From positions 1-14,184 of the forward strand of contig CANRER010000025.1 in the NCBI GenBank assembly GCA_947629615.1: DNA of 14,184 nucleotides, written 5' to 3'. The notes beneath the pieces are model-generated. The model searched no databases, was not told where the DNA came from, and saw only the letters and a list, made by a program, of their open reading frames with translations. A program made the position numbers and the translations under genes. Positions 1-6,569 of this stretch are shown piece after piece; position 1 is the first letter of the stretch; each line of letters starts with the position of its first letter. Origin of the DNA: an uncultured Clostridia bacterium (GTDB lineage Bacteria > Bacillota > Clostridia > UMGS1883).

Positions 1-134
1 GCACGGTTATCAACGTGGCCCAGCAAATTGTCATAAACATCATAATGAAGAAGCATCCCAGCGAAATTCCTCTCACCTTGAAGGACAGCAAAAAGCTTAG
101 CAAGAAAAATCCTGTGGATAAAAGCAAAAACTAA
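1..134 (+). CDS. yidC: YidC/Oxa1 family membrane insertase, C-terminal end (partial)
   Basis: Only the last 43 codons are present, in frame from base 3 to the TAA at 132-134; the rest lies left of the window. The visible peptide has a hydrophobic stretch with QQIVINIIM, as in the last membrane helix of YidC proteins, followed by a Lys-rich tail ending KKQN. YidC inserts and folds membrane proteins, alone or with SecYEG; the basic tail faces the cytoplasm and can contact ribosomes. The fragment is too short to identify alone. The assignment rests on the Gln-Gln-Ile-containing helix plus the basic tail and, mainly, on position: yidC immediately precedes jag and mnmE in most Firmicutes. The gap to jag is 48 nt with no terminator, so the two are probably co-transcribed from upstream (rpmH/rnpA side). 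Confidence 0.8.
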   Translation, partial: TVINVAQQIVINIIMKKHPSEIPLTLKDSKKLSKKNPVDKSKN

Positions 135-182
135 ATTTCGGAAAGGAAGGTTGCGCCGGCCCGCTCGGGGCGGTGTGTTGAG

Positions 183-977
183 ATGAATAGAGTTATTGAA
201 AAGAGCGCCAAAACCATTGATGGAGCCGTTGAGTTGGCGCTCAAGGAATTGGGAGCCTCACGCGATAAGGTTGAAATAGAGGTTCTTAACGAAGGAAAAA
301 AGGGGCTTTTCGGTCTTGGCAGCGTGGAGGCCACCGTCCGCGTGACGCTTCACGAAACTCCCGTTTCCCGCGCGGAGGACTTCATTAAGTCCTTCCTTAA
401 GGAGGTAGGGGTGGACGTCAGCCTCGATTCCACATACGAGGATGAAAGAATAGATATAGCCATCAGCTGCGACGAGGGCGACGTGGGTTATATAATAGGC
501 CGCCGAGGCGACAACCTCGACGCCATTCAGTACCTTGCCGGCCTTATGGCCAATAAGGGCGAGGATAACTATATCCGCGTTTCGCTCAATGTGGGCGATT
601 ACCGCGAAAAACGCGAGGAAACCCTTGTCCGCCTCGCCAAGAGCAAGGCAGGCTTTGTGTCGAGATCCCACCGCAGTATAACCCTTGAGCCCATGAACCC
701 CAACGAGAGAAGGATAATTCACTCCACCTTGCAGGAGTATCGGAACGTATACACCTACTCCACCGGCGACGAGCCCAACAGAAGGGTGGTTATCGCCCCC
801 AAGAAGAAGGAGTACGGCAGCGATTATAAGTCCAAGTACCGCTATAACCGCAAGGAGAACGAGTGCGTCAGCGGCTACGAGGAAAAGAAGCCCAAAAAGT
901 TTGAAAGCTACGAGGCCTACGCCGCGGCTGCGGAAATGAGCTTGGTAAGCTCTTCCGACGAGGAAGAGGACGCATAG
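183..977 (+). CDS. jag: Jag/KhpB family RNA-binding protein (Jag-N, KH, R3H)
   Basis: 264-aa cytoplasmic RNA-binding protein; in other Firmicutes Jag/KhpB works with KhpA in controlling elongation and division. Residues 1-52 form the Jag-N domain, with SAKT near the start and the signature KKGLFGLG at 39-46. A KH domain follows with its GxxG loop GRRG at 106-109, then an R3H domain with NERRIIH at 174-180, giving the Arg-x3-His motif R176/H180. Residues 211-264 form a Tyr/Lys/Glu-rich tail ending in an acidic run, beyond the usual end of about 205-210 aa. ATG 183 is chosen because it matches the conserved N-terminus; the frame is open back to the yidC stop but has no other start codon. The Shine-Dalgarno is poor, since the best purine tract (140-150) is too far away, so coupling to yidC or an unusual initiation site is possible. 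Confidence 0.95.
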   Translation: MNRVIEKSAKTIDGAVELALKELGASRDKVEIEVLNEGKKGLFGLGSVEATVRVTLHETPVSRAEDFIKSFLKEVGVDVSLDSTYEDERIDIAISCDEGDVGYIIGRRGDNLDAIQYLAGLMANKGEDNYIRVSLNVGDYREKREETLVRLAKSKAGFVSRSHRSITLEPMNPNERRIIHSTLQEYRNVYTYSTGDEPNRRVVIAPKKKEYGSDYKSKYRYNRKENECVSGYEEKKPKKFESYEAYAAAAEMSLVSSSDEEEDA

Positions 978-1003
978 GACGGGCCGAGGTATAAAAATAA
1001 GCG

Positions 1004-1027
1004 AAGGGCGGCCTTTTGGCCGCCCTT
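1004..1027 (+). terminator. Perfect hairpin between jag and mnmE
   Basis: A 10-bp GC-rich perfect stem (1004-1013 with 1018-1027) closes on a TTTT loop, 26 nt after the jag stop and 32 nt before mnmE. The downstream side on the + strand is A/T-rich but lacks a clean T run, so it may act as a leaky terminator or an RNA processing/stability hairpin within a yidC-jag-mnmE transcript. No promoter for mnmE is visible downstream of it, which argues against full termination. Confidence 0.5.
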
Positions 1028-1059
1028 AAAATTCATTTTACAATGAGCGAGGTGGAATT

Positions 1060-2379
1060 ATGTCAACTATATGCGCCCTATCCACTCCCTACGGCAGGGG
1101 CGGCGTCGCCGTTATCCGTGTCAGCGGCGAAAGAGCCGTCGAGCTGACGGCGGAGGTGTTCCGCTCGAAAAAAAGCCTGCTCGCGGCGGAAAGCCATACC
1201 GTAACCTTCGGCAGAGCCGTGGACGAGGGCGGAGTTGTCGACGAGTGCCTTGTGACGGTTTTCCGCGCGCCGCGCTCCTTTACCGGCGAAAATGTGTGCG
1301 AGATAAGCTGCCACGGCGGCATGGTCGGCGTGAACCGCATAATCGACGCGCTTATTGCCCACGGCTGCGCTATGGCCGAGCCGGGGGAATTTACAAAGCG
1401 GGCCTTTATGAACGGCAAGCTCAGCCTCAGCCAAGCCGAGGCCGTCAAGGACATAATCGACGCCCGCACCGACGGCGCGCTTTGGGCCGCGGTGAATAGG
1501 CTGGAGGGCGGTATATCGAAGCCGATAAACGAAATAAGAAGCGAGCTTCTGCACCTGCTCGCGGCCATTCAGGCCTCCACCGACTTCCCCGAGGACGACG
1601 TGGAGGACTTTGCCGGCGGCAATCTCGCGGAGAAGCTCGAGGGCATGACGGCCCGCCTTAAAACGCTCGGCGGCACCTTCCGCCGCGGCGAAGCCCTGCG
1701 CAACGGGGTGTTCTGCGTTATCTGCGGAGCGCCGAACACCGGCAAAAGCTCCCTGCTAAACGCGCTTTACGGTCGGGAAAGGGCCATAGTCACCCCTGAG
1801 GCCGGAACCACCCGTGACCTTGTGGAGGTTTGGACGGACATGGAGGGCGTACCCGTGCGGATTGGCGACACAGCCGGTATCCGCCGCGCCGACGGCATAG
1901 AGGAAATCGGCGTGCGTCTGAGCTTCAGCTCCATAAAGGAAGCGGATATATGCGTGTTTGTCACCGAGGCGGGCCGCCCGCTGACGGCGGAGGAGGAAAA
2001 CATTCTCGCCTCCGTTCCCTGCGCCCTGATAAAGGCGGCCAATAAGTGCGACCTCGCGGAGGACGGCAGAAATGATTATCTCAAAATCAGCGCGAAAACC
2101 GGCTTCGGCGTCGAGGAACTGCGCCGCGAGATAGTTCGGCGGTTAGGCTTGATGGACGGGGGCGGCGCGACCATAGCGAACCGCCGCCAGCTCGAGGCCG
2201 TAACCCGCGCTGCCGAGGCCTTGGAGCGCGCGAGGGCTTCCTTGGCCGAGGGCTTTTACAGCGACCTCGCCGCCGTGGATATAGCCGCCGCCGTCGCGGC
2301 CCTCGGCGAGGCCGAGGGCATAAGTCTTAACCAAGAGGTCGTGGATAAAATATTCGAGGACTTCTGTCTGGGAAAATAA
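1060..2379 (+). CDS. mnmE: tRNA uridine-5-carboxymethylaminomethyl modification GTPase MnmE
   Basis: 439-aa GTPase that, with MnmG, installs the cmnm5/nm5 group on the wobble uridine U34 of tRNAs reading split codon boxes, using a methylene-tetrahydrofolate carbon. The N-terminus (STPYGRGGVAVIRVSG) is the tetrahydrofolate-binding domain. The G domain interrupts a helical domain and has all motifs: P-loop GAPNTGKS at 223-230, GTTRD at 249-253, DTAG at 270-273 and NKCD at 328-331. The C-terminus ends FCLGK, with the essential Cys of the FC(I/L)GK motif. Length is normal and the gene looks intact. ATG 1060 has a GAGGTGG Shine-Dalgarno at 1049-1055. The partner gene mnmG usually follows directly; here rny and a tRNA gene lie between them. 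The stop is followed after 4 nt by the GGGCCGTAAAAAA repeat. Confidence 0.97.
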   Translation: MSTICALSTPYGRGGVAVIRVSGERAVELTAEVFRSKKSLLAAESHTVTFGRAVDEGGVVDECLVTVFRAPRSFTGENVCEISCHGGMVGVNRIIDALIAHGCAMAEPGEFTKRAFMNGKLSLSQAEAVKDIIDARTDGALWAAVNRLEGGISKPINEIRSELLHLLAAIQASTDFPEDDVEDFAGGNLAEKLEGMTARLKTLGGTFRRGEALRNGVFCVICGAPNTGKSSLLNALYGRERAIVTPEAGTTRDLVEVWTDMEGVPVRIGDTAGIRRADGIEEIGVRLSFSSIKEADICVFVTEAGRPLTAEEENILASVPCALIKAANKCDLAEDGRNDYLKISAKTGFGVEELRREIVRRLGLMDGGGATIANRRQLEAVTRAAEALERARASLAEGFYSDLAAVDIAAAVAALGEAEGISLNQEVVDKIFEDFCLGK

Positions 2380-2383
2380 TTAA

Positions 2384-2404
2384 GGGCCGTAAAAAAATAC
2401 GCGC
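2384..2404 (+). repeat. Left arm of 21-bp perfect inverted repeat after mnmE
   Basis: This arm starts GGGCCGT, then seven A, then TACGCGC, 4 nt after the mnmE stop. Its exact reverse complement is at 2694-2714, 13 nt beyond the rny stop. The similarity continues a few bases past the arm (GGAC against AGAC). The same sequence begins the element after noc at 8143. This copy soon diverges into the structured stretch, then resembles the element again from GTTCAAG at 2564 to the shared terminator, so it may be a third copy interrupted by about 155 bp. Confidence 0.85.
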
Positions 2405-2418
2405 GGACAGGCGTCGTC

Positions 2419-2552
2419 ACAAGCTCGGTATCGCTTGTTTCGATTTAGAAATTGAAACGCGGCTTACCCCCTTTGTTTCTCTTTTTACCCATATTTCTAT
2501 CACCCCGCCGCGAAGCGGCGCAAAACAGGCGAATGCCTGCGCCGAGGGTGAT
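2419..2552 (+). other. Highly structured noncoding stretch between mnmE and rny
   Basis: No credible gene is present. Consecutive base-paired units are visible. A 6-bp stem pairs 2419-2424 with 2433-2438. A 10-bp stem with one G-U pair joins 2437-2446 to 2449-2458; it shares two bases with the first, so only one can form fully. A three-way junction is closed by ATCACCC (2499-2505) with GGGTGAT (2546-2552) and holds hairpins 2506-2511/2515-2520 (loop GAA) and 2526-2530/2535-2539 (loop GAAT). It could be a small RNA, a structured 3' UTR or a decayed small mobile repeat; the sequence alone does not decide between these. Confidence 0.5.
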
Positions 2553-2586
2553 TTTCGTCCATAGTTCAAGAACATAAAAAATAACG

Positions 2587-2613
2587 AAAATCCGCTCATA
2601 ATGAGCGGATTTT
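2587..2613. terminator. Bidirectional intrinsic terminator between mnmE and rny
   Basis: A 12-bp perfect stem (2587-2598 with 2602-2613) carries an A run on its left arm and a T run on its right arm, so on either strand the transcript ends in a GC-rich hairpin with a U tract. It lies between the convergent genes mnmE and rny and can stop both. The same hairpin sequence, with a changed loop, ends the element after noc at 8245-8269. Confidence 0.85.
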
Positions 2614-2714
2614 CTGCATTACCAATTATTTTTCAGTAGACATATAATGTCCAAAGTGGCCATATATCAATACATTTAGCCCTTGAACGGTCTGCGCGTA
2701 TTTTTTTACGGCCC
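2587..2714 (-). repeat. Dispersed 127/128-nt 3'-end element, copy A (after rny)
   Basis: Read on the minus strand from 2714, this copy starts GGGCCGTAAAAAAATACGCG, continues through GTTCAAGGGCT, an imperfect hairpin around 2638-2668 and AGAAAATCCGCTC, and ends in the terminator. It aligns over its full length with 8143-8269 on the plus strand with only small indels. The conserved blocks are the first 13 nt, GTTCAAGGGCT, CATTATATGT and AGAAAATCCGCTC, and many differences are transitions. Both copies begin just after a stop codon (rny here, noc there) and both end in a bidirectional terminator. No reading frame is conserved, so it acts, if at all, as DNA or RNA. Confidence 0.75.
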
Positions 2715-2727
2715 CTTATGTTCGGTT

Positions 2728-4284
2728 TTACTTCGCGAAATCGGTCGTTCTTGTTTCGCGGATAACGTTTACCTTGATCTGACCGGGATATTCCAGATCG
2801 CTCTCGATCTTTTTGCAAATCTCCCGTGCGATAAAGGCCATATCGTCGTCGCCGACCTGTTCGGGCTTGACCATGATGCGGATCTCGCGGCCGGCCTGTA
2901 TAGCGTAGGAATTGTTGACCCCATTGAAGGAGTTGGCTATCTCCTCAAGCTTTTGAAGCCGCTTTATGTAGGTCTCGATATTCTCGCGCCGCGCGCCCGG
3001 ACGGGCCGCGCTGATAGCGTCGGCGGCCTGCACAAGGCAGGCGATCATTGTGGTGGGCTCCACGTCGCCGTGGTGAGCCTCGATGGCGTGGATTACATCT
3101 TTGCTTTCGTGGAATTTCTTCGCGAGGTCAACGCCTATGCTGATATGACTGCCCTCGACCTCGTGATCGACGGCCTTGCCTATATCGTGGAGCAAGCCCG
3201 CGCGCTTCGCGAGCGTCACGTCCGCGCCAAGCTCGCCGGCCATAATTCCGGCGAGGTGCGATACCTCGATAGAATGTTTAAGCACGTTCTGCCCGTAGCT
3301 GGTTCTGAAGCGAAGCTTGCCGAGCAGCTTTACAAGCTCGGGATGAAGGCCGTGTACGCCCGTTTCAAACGTGGCCTGCTCGCCCTCCTGCTTAATGGTC
3401 TGATCGACCTCCTTCTTGGCGCGCTCAACCATTTCCTCAATTCTGGCGGGGTGGATGCGTCCGTCCGTGATGAGCTTCTCCAGCGCAACTCTCGCCACCT
3501 CGCGGCGAATCGGGTCGAAGCCGGAGAGGATAACGGCCTCGGGAGTGTCATCGATGATAAGGTCGATACCCGTGAGCGTTTCGAGAGCGCGTATGTTTCT
3601 GCCCTCGCGCCCGATTATGCGGCCCTTCATTTCATCGTTCGGCAGCGAAACAACGCTGACGGTGGTTTCGGCCACGTGGTCGGCGGCGCACCTTTGTATT
3701 GCCGCGCCGATGATGTTCTTTGCCTTCTTGTCGGCCTCGTCCTTGGTCTGCGCCTCGATTTCCTTAATCATAATGGCAGCCTCGTGACGAACCTCGCTTT
3801 CAATGTTGCGCAGCAAATACTCCTTTGCTTCCTCGGCGGTGAGCCCGCTCAGGCGCTCGAGAATTTCGGTTTCCTGCTTGCGCAGCTCCTCCAGCTCGGC
3901 CTGTTGGTTTTCCGCGGCCTTGAGCTTTTTGTTCAAAAGCTCGTCCTTTTTTTCCAGTGATTCGGTTTTCTTGTCAAGATTTTCCTCTTTTTGCTGCAGT
4001 CGTCTTTCCTGTCGGTTTATTTCGTTTCGGCGATCCTTGAACTCGCGTTCGGCTTCGTTTTTGGACTTAAGGATTTCCTCCTTGGCCTCGACCAGAGCCA
4101 CGCGCTTTTTGTCCTCGGCCTCTTTTTTCGCGTCCTCAACGATTTTCTGCGCCTGCTCCTCCGCTCGCCCGAGCTCGGCCTCAGCTATTTTAATTCTATG
4201 GTTATAGCCCGCCTTATGGCAGAAAAACCCAACGGCAAAACACAGGAGGATGGCCACAGCAATGGTAATGATTACCGGCGTCAT
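2728..4284 (-). CDS. rny: Ribonuclease Y
   Basis: 518-aa membrane-anchored endoribonuclease that starts mRNA decay in many Firmicutes. An N-terminal membrane helix (residues about 3-22) is followed by a long charged coiled coil (about 35-150). A KH domain has the loop GRIIGREGRN at 221-230 and is followed by FDPIRREVAR. The HD hydrolase domain has the metal-binding pair H366-D367 in LLHDIGK, with AVDHEVEGSH after it. Length matches the family. ATG 4284 has an AAGGAGGTG Shine-Dalgarno about 7 nt upstream. The gene has its own consensus promoter (4378-4406) and a structured leader, converges on mnmE and ends at a shared terminator. Its location between mnmE and mnmG is unusual: rny more often sits near recA/cinA. 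The long open frames antisense to it are shadows. Confidence 0.97.
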   Translation of the reverse strand: MTPVIITIAVAILLCFAVGFFCHKAGYNHRIKIAEAELGRAEEQAQKIVEDAKKEAEDKKRVALVEAKEEILKSKNEAEREFKDRRNEINRQERRLQQKEENLDKKTESLEKKDELLNKKLKAAENQQAELEELRKQETEILERLSGLTAEEAKEYLLRNIESEVRHEAAIMIKEIEAQTKDEADKKAKNIIGAAIQRCAADHVAETTVSVVSLPNDEMKGRIIGREGRNIRALETLTGIDLIIDDTPEAVILSGFDPIRREVARVALEKLITDGRIHPARIEEMVERAKKEVDQTIKQEGEQATFETGVHGLHPELVKLLGKLRFRTSYGQNVLKHSIEVSHLAGIMAGELGADVTLAKRAGLLHDIGKAVDHEVEGSHISIGVDLAKKFHESKDVIHAIEAHHGDVEPTTMIACLVQAADAISAARPGARRENIETYIKRLQKLEEIANSFNGVNNSYAIQAGREIRIMVKPEQVGDDDMAFIAREICKKIESDLEYPGQIKVNVIRETRTTDFAK

Positions 4285-4315
4285 TGAAACACCTCCTTAT
4301 TTATATTAAAATTCC

Positions 4316-4363
4316 GCGCCGGGCCAAGGTGCCGTTAAACCGCGTAGGGCGTTGCCCGGGCGC
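4316..4363 (-). other. Paired segment in the rny 5' leader
   Basis: The leader between the predicted start (about 4371) and ATG 4284 is about 87 nt. Segment 4316-4324 can pair with 4354-4363, giving 9 bp of mostly GC pairs with one bulged base and about 29 nt enclosed; the right arm also contains the 8-bp palindrome GCCCGGGC. The hairpin ends before the Shine-Dalgarno, so it could affect mRNA stability or autoregulation of rny. No known riboswitch or T-box features are visible. Confidence 0.4.
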
Positions 4364-4377
4364 AAAATTACATACTT

Positions 4378-4406
4378 ATTATATAATAATTTGACGGGCT
4401 TGTCAA
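4378..4406 (-). promoter_or_regulatory. Consensus sigma-A promoter for rny
   Basis: On the minus strand a perfect -35 TTGACA (4401-4406) and a perfect -10 TATAAT (4378-4383) are separated by exactly 17 nt. The predicted transcription start is near 4371, giving a leader of about 87 nt. A perfect match to both hexamers implies strong, probably constitutive expression. Confidence 0.85.
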
Positions 4407-4481
4407 GAGCGGGCTTGAAATATATTTTGAATTTTTTGTAAATTAGCGGCCAAAAGCGGTAAAAAAATTTTGAAAAAGGGC

Positions 4482-4510
4482 TTGACAAACCGGGGGCGTT
4501 ATGCTATACT
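4482..4510 (+). promoter_or_regulatory. Sigma-A promoter for tRNA-Leu
   Basis: A perfect -35 TTGACA (4482-4487) and -10 TATACT (4505-4510) have a 17-nt spacer. The predicted start is near 4517, giving a short 5' leader of about 13 nt for RNase P removal before the tRNA at 4530. It faces away from the rny promoter, so this 245-bp gap is a divergent promoter region. Confidence 0.85.
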
Positions 4511-4529
4511 GTAACAGTCGTCAATAAAT

Positions 4530-4612
4530 GCGAGAGTGGCGGAATTGGCATACGCGCACGTTTAAGGTGCGTGTGGGAGACCATACGGGTTCAAGTCCCG
4601 TCTCTCGCACCA
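4530..4612 (+). tRNA. tRNA-Leu (anticodon AAG)
   Basis: A class II tRNA of 83 nt including an encoded CCA (4610-4612). The acceptor stem GCGAGAG pairs with CTCTCGC and the discriminator is A73, as expected for leucine. The D stem is GCG/CGC with a GAATTGGCATA loop. Anticodon stem CACGT/GCGTG encloses loop TTAAGGT, giving anticodon AAG for CUU codons and, if A34 becomes inosine, CUC as well. The variable arm is short (TGG-GAGA-CCA), and the T arm is ACGGG/CCCGT with loop TTCAAGT. An A34 leucine tRNA is uncommon in bacteria, where GAG is usual. Confidence 0.95.
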
Positions 4613-4615
4613 CGT

Positions 4616-4654
4616 CGGAGCAAGCGTTACATCGCTTGTTCCGATTTTCTTTTT
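4616..4654 (+). terminator. Intrinsic terminator after tRNA-Leu
   Basis: An 11-bp stem with one G-U pair (4616-4626 with 4633-4643) and loop TTACAT is followed by a T-rich run (ATTTTCTTTTT). It begins 4 nt after the tRNA CCA end and stops 29 nt before mnmG. Only a weak promoter-like pair (TTGTTC at 4636, TTTAAT at 4660) is seen between it and mnmG, so mnmG may depend on read-through from the tRNA promoter or on that weak site. Confidence 0.85.
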
Positions 4655-4682
4655 GGAAATTTAATTTTAAGGGGGCCGGAGC

Positions 4683-6569
4683 ATGGCCGAAAATAATCTC
4701 AGCTTTGATATAGCCGTAATCGGCGCGGGCCACGCCGGCTGCGAGGCCGCGCTCGCGGCGGCTCGGCTGGGCAAAAAAACCGTCGTTTTCACAATAAATC
4801 TTGACGCCGTGGCCAATATGCCCTGCAATCCCAGCATAGGCGGAACGGCGAAGGGCCATCTTGTCCGCGAGATAGACGCCCTCGGCGGCGAAATGGGCAA
4901 ATGCGCGGACAAAAATATGCTCCAGTCGCGTATGCTGAACCTGCGCAAAGGCCCGGCTGTTCATTCCCTGCGAGCGCAGGAGGACAGGCGAATGTACCAA
5001 ATCGACATGAAAAAGCGCCTTGAAAATCAGGCCAATCTTTCGGTGCGTCAGGCCGAGGTTAAAAGCATAGAGCGCGGCGGCGAGGGCTTTGTTCTCACCA
5101 TTCACACCGGCGTCAAATACTCGGCAAGGGCCGTGATAGTCGCCACCGGCACCTACCTCGAGGGTCGGGTGATAGTGGGCGAAACGGCATACAGCGGCGG
5201 CCCGGACGGAATGTTCCCCTCGCGCGGGCTGAGCGAGAGCCTCGAAAGGCTCGGCGTGGAGCTTATGCGCTTCAAGACCGGCACCCCTGCGCGGGTACAC
5301 AGCCGCAGCCTCGATTATTCAAAAATGGAAACGCAGGAGGGCGACGAGGAAATCACACCCTTCTCATTTGAAACCGAGGGCGGCCTTACGAACAAAATTC
5401 GCTGCCACCTCACTTATACGAACGAAAAAACGCACGAAATAATTCGGGCGAACCTCCACCGCAGTCCGCTTTTCAACGGCCTCATCGACGGCGTCGGCCC
5501 GCGCTACTGCCCTTCCATTGAGGACAAGGTGGTGCGCTTCGCCGACAAGGAGCGTCATCAGGCCTTCATCGAGCCGATGGGCCTCGACACCTGCGAAACC
5601 TATATTCAAGGCATGAGCAGCTCCCTGCCCGAGGACGTTCAGGCCGATGTTCTGCACAGCATGAGCGGACTTGAAAACGCCGAAATCATGCGCTGCGCCT
5701 ACGCCATCGAGTACGATTGCTGCGACCCGCTCCAGCTTCGGCCCTCGCTGGAGTTTCGCAGTATCGGCGGCCTGTACGGCGCGGGCCAGTTCAACGGCAC
5801 CAGCGGCTACGAGGAGGCGGCGGCCCAAGGACTTATGGCCGGTATAAACGCCGCCCGCGGACTCGACGGCAAGCCGCCCGTGGTCTTTGACCGCAGCGAA
5901 GCCTACATAGGCGTGCTGATCGACGACCTTGTGACGAAGGGTACGAACGAGCCCTACCGTATGCTCACGAGCCGCGCGGAGTACCGCCTGCTGCTTCGGC
6001 AGGACAACGCCGACCTCCGCCTGACGCCCACGGGCCATGAAATAGGGCTGATTTCCGACGAACGCTACGCCCGCTTCCTCGAAAAGCGCCGCCGGATTGA
6101 GGAGGAAACCGCGCGCATAAAAGCCGTCACCCTCGCCCCCTCCGCGGAGCTGAACCGCCTGCTGGAGGAAAAGGGCGAGCCTCCGCTCTCCACCGGGATT
6201 AAGTTGGCCGACCTTTTGAAGCGGCCCGCCGTGGGCTACGCCGAGCTCGCTCCCTTCGACCCCGGGCGGCCCCGTCTGGGGCGGGCCGAGGCCGAGCAGG
6301 TGGAAATCGCCGTAAAGTACGAGGGCTACATCAAGCGACAGTTCGAGCAGGTGGAGCAGTTCAAAAAGAACGAAAAGCGCCTGATTCCGGCGGATATTGA
6401 CTACGAAAATATACACGGCCTGCGGCTCGAGGCCCGTCAGAAGCTGATGAAAATGCGGCCCGAGAACGTTGGCCGCGCGAGCCGTATCAGCGGCGTAAGT
6501 CCGGCGGACGTTGGCGTACTGCTCATATATCTCGCCGCGAGGGAGAGGGAAAGCCATGAAAACTCTTGA
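4683..6569 (+). CDS. mnmG: tRNA uridine-5-carboxymethylaminomethyl modification enzyme MnmG (GidA)
   Basis: 628-aa FAD- and NADH-dependent partner of MnmE; the MnmE2-MnmG2 complex makes cmnm5U/nm5U at tRNA position 34. The FAD-binding Rossmann motif is GAGHAG at 14-19. The signature PCNPSIGGTAKGHLVREIDA starts at residue 47 with the conserved Cys48. A second conserved motif, NGTSGYEEAAAQG, lies near 371-383, and the helical C-terminal domain that contacts MnmE and tRNA is complete. Length is typical. ATG 4683 follows an AGGGGG-type Shine-Dalgarno. The stop lies inside the start of rsmG (14-nt overlap), so the two are translationally coupled. Unlike the usual arrangement, mnmE is not the next gene upstream: a terminated tRNA gene and the oppositely oriented rny intervene, so mnmE and mnmG are not one transcript here. 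Confidence 0.97.
   Translation: MAENNLSFDIAVIGAGHAGCEAALAAARLGKKTVVFTINLDAVANMPCNPSIGGTAKGHLVREIDALGGEMGKCADKNMLQSRMLNLRKGPAVHSLRAQEDRRMYQIDMKKRLENQANLSVRQAEVKSIERGGEGFVLTIHTGVKYSARAVIVATGTYLEGRVIVGETAYSGGPDGMFPSRGLSESLERLGVELMRFKTGTPARVHSRSLDYSKMETQEGDEEITPFSFETEGGLTNKIRCHLTYTNEKTHEIIRANLHRSPLFNGLIDGVGPRYCPSIEDKVVRFADKERHQAFIEPMGLDTCETYIQGMSSSLPEDVQADVLHSMSGLENAEIMRCAYAIEYDCCDPLQLRPSLEFRSIGGLYGAGQFNGTSGYEEAAAQGLMAGINAARGLDGKPPVVFDRSEAYIGVLIDDLVTKGTNEPYRMLTSRAEYRLLLRQDNADLRLTPTGHEIGLISDERYARFLEKRRRIEEETARIKAVTLAPSAELNRLLEEKGEPPLSTGIKLADLLKRPAVGYAELAPFDPGRPRLGRAEAEQVEIAVKYEGYIKRQFEQVEQFKKNEKRLIPADIDYENIHGLRLEARQKLMKMRPENVGRASRISGVSPADVGVLLIYLAARERESHENS

Noticed and set aside
113..121. Perfect DnaA box (TTATCCACA on the - strand), with one-mismatch copies near 2342 and 11152
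   Set aside because: The three are isolated, inside coding sequence and not clustered with an AT-rich unwinding region, so they do not mark an origin here.
2417..2599. 60-aa open frame on the - strand in the mnmE-rny gap
   Set aside because: It runs straight through the hairpins and the terminator and has no ribosome site; it looks like a translated structured repeat, not a gene.
2683..3960. 425-aa open frame on the + strand opposite rny
   Set aside because: Antisense to intact RNase Y and starting in the repeat element, with no ribosome site or family resemblance.
5364..6557. 397-aa open frame on the - strand opposite mnmG
   Set aside because: Shadow of MnmG; composition is His/Val/Gly-rich as expected from the complementary strand of GC-biased codons, and no motif is recognised.
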